Shown here piece after piece: positions 59,882 to 64,000 of a stretch of DNA of 64,000 nucleotides. The stretch spans positions 1,488,001-1,552,000 of the forward strand of contig OY970183.1 of the NCBI GenBank assembly GCA_963708155.1. The letters are read 5' to 3'. The stretch is from Methylovirgula sp963708155. GTDB lineage: Bacteria > Pseudomonadota > Alphaproteobacteria > Rhizobiales > Beijerinckiaceae. The notes under the pieces are model-generated. The model saw only the letters and a program-made list of their open reading frames with translations. It was not told where the DNA came from and did no database searches. The number at the start of each line of letters is the position of its first letter. Positions within the stretch are counted from its first letter, which is position 1. The position numbers and the translations under genes are program-made.

Positions 59882-60250
59882 ATGAAGGATATCTTCTCGA
59901 AATTCGCCGCGGCCTGCGCGCATGTTGCCGGCCATCCGCTCTCTTTCGGCATCTCCGCGGCGCTCATCGTCGTTTGGGGGCTTCTCGGCCCCTATTTTCA
60001 TTATTCCGATACCTGGCAGCTCGTGGCCAACACGGCGACGAGCCTCATCACCTTCCTGATGGTCTTCCTCATCCAGAGCTCGCAGAACCGCGACGGCGCG
60101 GCGATCCAGGCCAAGCTGGACGAACTGATCCGTGCCGGCGACGCGGAAAACCGCTTCGTCGGCATCGACGCCCTGACCGAAGATGAAGTGAACGATTTGC
60201 GTTCGATGTGCGCCGCGCGGGCGAAAAGCGCGGATCGCGCCATGACATAA
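59882..60250 (+). CDS. Low-affinity iron permease-family membrane protein
   Basis: The 122-residue protein has two membrane helices (PLSFGISAALIVVWGLLGPYF; WQLVANTATSLITFLMVFLI) and the phrase FLIQSSQNRDGAAIQAKLDE LIRA, which is characteristic of the low-affinity iron permease family (PF04120). Bacterial members are small and their transport role is not proven. It is divergent from the 28-residue peptide gene. Confidence 0.88.
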   Translation: MKDIFSKFAAACAHVAGHPLSFGISAALIVVWGLLGPYFHYSDTWQLVANTATSLITFLMVFLIQSSQNRDGAAIQAKLDELIRAGDAENRFVGIDALTEDEVNDLRSMCAARAKSADRAMT

Positions 60251-60332
60251 TCCGCAAGTCCCAGCGAACCCGGGACGCGGCGTGATCATCGCCGCCGCTC
60301 GCCAACGCCCGGTTCGGCCTTAGCTGACGCTC

Positions 60333-60893
60333 TCAGCCAGCGCTCTTGGCCCCGCCGCGGGAAATGCCGACCTTGGCCGGGCGCAGCATACGCTCCCCGA
60401 TCATGTAGCCGTCTTCGACGACTTTGGCGACCGTTCCATTCGGAAGCGATTCGTCCGGCAGTTCATAAAGCGCCTCGTGCAGATTGGGGTCGAATTTGCT
60501 GCCGAGCGGCTCCATCTTTTTGACGCCGTGGCGCGCCAGCCGGGAGAGGAAATCGCGTTCGATCAGCTCGATGCCGCTGATGAGGGTTTTCACGGCCGGG
60601 TCGGCGCTCTTGCGCAATTCGTCGGGAATATTTTCCACCGCGCGGCGCAGATTGTCGGCAAAGCTCAGCATGTCGCGGGCGAAGCTCGAAACGCCATAGA
60701 GCTTGGCGTCCGCCACTTCCTTGTCGGTGCGGCGGCGCAGGTTCTCGCTGTCGGCGAGCGTGCGCAGAAGCCTGTCCTTCAGCTCGCCATTCTCGCGCTG
60801 GAGGTTCTGCAGGACGCCAAACGGGTCGGGGGTGTTTTCGGCCGTCGGGCCTTCAGCAGCGGTATTCGATTCGGGCAATGTTTCGTCTGGCAT
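60333..60893 (-). CDS. grpE: Nucleotide exchange factor GrpE
   Basis: The 186-residue protein starts at 60893 (MPDETLPESNTAAEGPTAEN); an in-frame upstream ATG at 60962 lies against glnD. A long N-terminal coiled-coil (LQNLQRENGELKDRLLRTLA, ENLRRRTDKEVADAKLYGVS) leads to the beta domain (GVKKMEPLGSKFDPNLHEAL, NGTVAKVVEDGYMIGERMLR PAKVG). GrpE swaps ADP for ATP on DnaK. It follows glnD by 65 bases; hrcA, its usual partner in rhizobia, is absent. Confidence 0.95.
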   Translation of the reverse strand: MPDETLPESNTAAEGPTAENTPDPFGVLQNLQRENGELKDRLLRTLADSENLRRRTDKEVADAKLYGVSSFARDMLSFADNLRRAVENIPDELRKSADPAVKTLISGIELIERDFLSRLARHGVKKMEPLGSKFDPNLHEALYELPDESLPNGTVAKVVEDGYMIGERMLRPAKVGISRGGAKSAG

Positions 60894-60958
60894 GGTCGAT
60901 CCCGGCTCGTCATGTCGTTGGAGAATTACAGCGGATATCAGGGTTTGGCCCGCGAAAA

Positions 60959-63791
60959 TCAAGCCATAGCGGGGCTTTTGCCGCCCGCACTGGGCTTTGC
61001 CGGCGCTTGGCCAGGAAAGGCGGTCAGCAATTTCTGCCGGATGGCGCTCCTGCGTCCGCTCGTCGTGATCTTCGCGCCAGTGAGATCGGTGACATAGAAA
61101 ACGTCCGCCGCCTTCTCGCCAAAGGTCACGATATGGGCCGAGGCGATATTAAGGTTCAATTGCGAGAGAATATCGGTGATCGCGTAGAGCAGACCGGGCC
61201 GGTCGCGGCCGGAGACTTCAATGACGGTGTAGCGGTTCGACAATTCATTATCGATCGAGACCTGCGCCGGCACGTCGAAGGGCGTGTCTTGCGGCGCGGC
61301 CGCGTGCTTGGCGGCGAGGATCTCGGCGAGGCGAATTTGCCCGCGCAACGCCTGCTCGATGGCCGTTGCGATCCGATCGCCGCGACGAATTTCGTCCTCG
61401 TCGCGCTCGAAAGTGCGGGAGACGAAGAACGTATCGACGGCAAGTCCGTCATTGCTCGTGAAAATCTGCGCGTCGACGATATTGGCGCCGGTCGCGGCGC
61501 AGGCCCCGGCGACGATCGCAAGCAGGCGCGGATGGTCGAGCGCGATCAGCGTGATCTCGGTCACCGCGCGGAAGGCGTCCGTGCGGATGTCGATGATTGG
61601 CTCGGGCAGATCGATCTCGGTCCGGTTTATAAGCTGCGCGTGACGGATTTTGCGCGGCAGGTCGACGCGTAGCCAATAGGCTTGCGAATGGCGTGCGGCA
61701 TAGGCTTCGAAGTCGGCATCCGTCCAGCTCGGCAATTGCGCGCGCAATTCGGCCTTAGCCTTTTGAATCCGCTCGGTGCGCTCGGTCTTTGTATGGCCGC
61801 CGCCGAGCACAATCTGCGTTTCGAGAAAGAGCGTGCGCAGCAATTCGCCCTTCCAGCCGTTCCAAACGCCGGGGCCGACGGCCTGAATATCGCAGACGGT
61901 CAGGACGAAGAGCATTTTGAGCCGCTCGATGGTCTGTACGCGCGCGGCAAAGGTCTCGATCGTGCGCTGGTCGGCAAGGTCGCGCCGCTGCGCCGTGTCG
62001 GACATGACAAGATGATTCTCGATCAGCCAGGCGACGGTTTCCGTCTCAGCCGGCGTCAGGCCGAGCCGGGGGCAGAGGTTGCCGGGCGACGGCGGCGCCG
62101 GCAATCGAATGATCCTCCGTACGCCCCTTGGCGATATCATGCAGAAACACCGCGACGCAGAGCGCCCGCCGCTTCTCGATCGAGGCCATGATCGTGTTGG
62201 TCAGCGGCAAGTCGTCGCGATGGCGTTGCGCCTCGATGTCGGCGAGATGGCCGACGGCGCGCAGCAGATGCTCGTCAACCGTGTAGTGATGGTACATGTT
62301 GAATTGCATCATCGCGACGATACGGCCGAACGGCGGAATGAACCGGCCGAGCACGCCCGCCTCGTTCATCAGCCGCAGCACCACCTCCGGCGAATTGCGC
62401 GATGAAAGCACGTCGAGGAAGAGCTGGTTCGCCTCCGGGTCGTCGCGCAATTTGGAATCGATGAGATGCAGCCGCGAGATGGCGAGATGCATCAGGTCGG
62501 GGTGCAAAGCGACGCCATAGCGGTCGGCGAGCCAGAACATCCGGATCATGTTCACCGGATCGTGGTCGAGCACGTCGGGGCGGCCGGCCTTCAGGCGGCC
62601 GTTCTCGATGAGGAAGCCGAATTCCTTGATCAGCTTGTCCTGCCGCCGCACGCGGATATGGAAGCGGTCGAGAACGGCGGCGGGCTTGGCATGGCGCTCC
62701 TCCAGCGCCGCGCTCAGCACGGCGGTCAGATCGCCGACCTCCTTGGCGATCAGAAAGTAGTGCTTCATGAACCGTTCGACGCCGGAAAGGCCGCCGCGTC
62801 CGGCATAGCCGAGCCGCTCCGCGATCGGGCGCTGCAGATCGAAGCTCAGGATTTCCTCGGGGCGGCCGGTGATAAAGTGTAGGTGGCAACGCACCCGCCA
62901 CAGGAATTCCTCGCAGCGGCAGAAAAGGCGGTATTCGCGCCGCGTGAACAGACCGGCATCGACGAGATCGGAGGCTTCGCGCACGCGATAGACATATTTG
63001 GCGATCCAGAACAGCGAGTTGAGATCGCGCAGGCCGCCCTTGCCCTCCTTGACGTTGGGTTCGACGAGATACCGCGACTGGCCTGCCTTGGAGATGCGGG
63101 TGTCGCGCTCTTCGAGCTTGGCGACGACGAAGTCACGCGGGCTGCGCTGGACGATCTCCTTGTCGAAGCGCCGGCACATGTCGTCGAAGAGCTTCTCGTC
63201 GCCGAGGATGAAGCGCGCTTCGAGCAAAGCGGTGCGGATGGTCATGTCGCGCCGCGATTGAACGAGACATTCCTCGACCGAGCGCGTCGAATGGCCGACC
63301 TTCTGCTTCAAGTCCCAGAGCAGATAGAGCATCGACTCCGTGACATGTTTGCCCCAGGCGTCTTCGGCGGAGGGCAAGAGGAAAAGCAGATCGATGTCGG
63401 AGCCCGGCGCCAACGTCGCGCGGCCATAGCCGCCGACCGCGGCGACTACGAGGCGCGGCGCATTCGCATCGGGCGCCGGATAGAGATACGTCACCGAAAA
63501 ATCGTGCAGCGCGCGGATCAGTTCGTCTTCGAGCTTGGAGATGTTGGTGGCGCAGGCGAGGCCGCCGCCGGAGGCGAACAAGACTTCCTGCGCGCGCTCC
63601 CGGCCGCTGTCGAGCCCGGCGCGGAAGAGCTCGAGCGCCAGTCTGCGCAAGGCGTCGCCCGCAACGCCCACGGCATGCGCTTTGGCGATCTCTGCGGCGA
63701 TCTTGGCGCGGTCGAAAAGCTGCGGCAGGGGAATGGCCGCGACGTGCCGGTGCGGCTTTTCGAGAGGCGAGGGGAGTTCGCTGAGACTCAT
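60959..63791 (-). CDS. glnD: Bifunctional PII uridylyltransferase/uridylyl-removing enzyme GlnD, one frameshift
   Basis: The start at 63791 (MSLSELPSPLEKPHRHVAAI) overlaps the gshB stop. The nucleotidyltransferase site is GGYGR (120-124) and GSDIDL with Asp132 and Asp134. The HD domain has HHYTVDEHLLRAVGHLADIE and FLHDIAKGRTEDHS. At about 62083 an extra C in CGGCAACC shifts the frame, which resumes ARNLCPRLGLTPAETETVAW. Two ACT domains end the protein (ITLIALDHPRLLAIVAGACA, EVSGRDRPGLLYAITDILSQ). About 943 residues. GlnD adds or removes UMP on PII according to glutamine. The break is probably an error. Confidence 0.94.
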
Positions 63792-64000
63792 GCGCGGTTT
63801 TCCTGCCGCTTGTCGCGGAGCTTGGCCTCGATCGCATCCCAGAGGATCGCGGCGACATCCGGGCCGCCGGTTTTGGCGATGGCGCGGATTCCGGTCGGCG
63901 AGGTGACGTTGATTTCCGTCAGATACCCGTCGATCACATCGATTCCCACGAACAACAGGCCGCGGCGTTTCAGTTCCGGGCCGAGGGCGGCGCAAATCGC
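63788..64000 (-). CDS. gshB: Glutathione synthetase, 3' end
   Basis: The frame is open to the window edge, so only the last 70 residues are seen. RRGLLFVGIDVIDGYLTEIN and VTSPTGIRAIAKTGG are the ATP-grasp end of GshB (the VGIDVIGDYLTEINVTSPT block). It joins glycine to gamma-glutamylcysteine. Its TGA overlaps the ATG of glnD by 4 bases (ATGA). Confidence 0.92.
   Translation of the reverse strand, partial: AICAALGPELKRRGLLFVGIDVIDGYLTEINVTSPTGIRAIAKTGGPDVAAILWDAIEAKLRDKRQENRA

Overview
The window is a GC-rich alphaproteobacterial chromosome segment. The 16S rRNA, the rrn layout (16S, tRNA-Ile, tRNA-Ala, 23S with a helix-9 insertion, 5S, tRNA-fMet), stand-alone petA/petB/petC, the trxB-lsrB pair and the dnaK-dnaJ-pmtA-pyrF-dapB-gpmA run all point to Rhizobiales. 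The 16S reads most like a Beijerinckiaceae-type organism, but that placement is from memory. Most genes are housekeeping. I saw no prophage, insertion sequence, CRISPR array or defence island.

Layout. 1-4.5 kb: the 3' end of rpoH, a CarD regulator with a long histone-H1-like N-terminus, a 7Fe ferredoxin, an S4 RNA-binding protein and an acyltransferase-like gene. 4.6-7.2 kb: a COG1233 FAD oxidoreductase broken into six frames, and a GYF-domain membrane protein. 7.2-11.4 kb: a minus-strand block petA-petB-petC (cytochrome bc1), then mtnP-apt (methylthioadenosine and adenine salvage). 11.6-15.7 kb: trmL, hemF, a DUF992 protein, trxB and lsrB. 16.0-21.9 kb: the rRNA operon. 22-29 kb: acetyltransferase, VOC protein and MarR with a shared operator, a DUF1800/DUF1501 pair and an EF-G paralogue. 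29-34.5 kb: photolyase, two exported beta-propeller proteins (one with a haem-c domain) and a secreted YHS-like protein. 34.6-40.5 kb: lemA with two TPM-domain genes, NDH-2, a B12-binding radical SAM protein and a small membrane protein. 40.5-47.7 kb: hydrolase, an MFS-nitronate monooxygenase operon with a divergent LysR, an orphan Flp pilin and several orphan proteins. 47.9-54.5 kb: tRNA-Ser, ruvB, nth, DUF2244, dnaK, dnaJ and a probable small RNA. 54.6-64 kb: an AT-rich orphan, pmtA-pyrF, dapB-gpmA, gcvH, alkB, small membrane proteins, grpE, glnD and the 3' end of gshB.

A key caveat for every reader: eleven genes carry single-base reading-frame breaks, sixteen in all. They include petB, dnaK, dnaJ and glnD, and the protein sequence resumes intact in the next frame each time. 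Fourteen of the sixteen look like +1 insertions. This is far more likely to be sequence or assembly error than mass pseudogenisation, so frameshifted genes are given as full-length loci.

Functional links. The heat-shock parts (rpoH, dnaK with an RpoH-like promoter, dnaJ, grpE) are all present but dispersed. petABC and NDH-2 serve the respiratory chain. gshB-glnD and pmtA-pyrF are translationally coupled by 4-base overlaps, as are mtnP-apt and MFS-nitronate monooxygenase. The least ordinary items are the H1-like CarD fusion, the small RNA after dnaJ, the duplicated YHS-like secreted protein, the three-repeat GYF membrane protein and the AT-rich orphan next to dnaJ.
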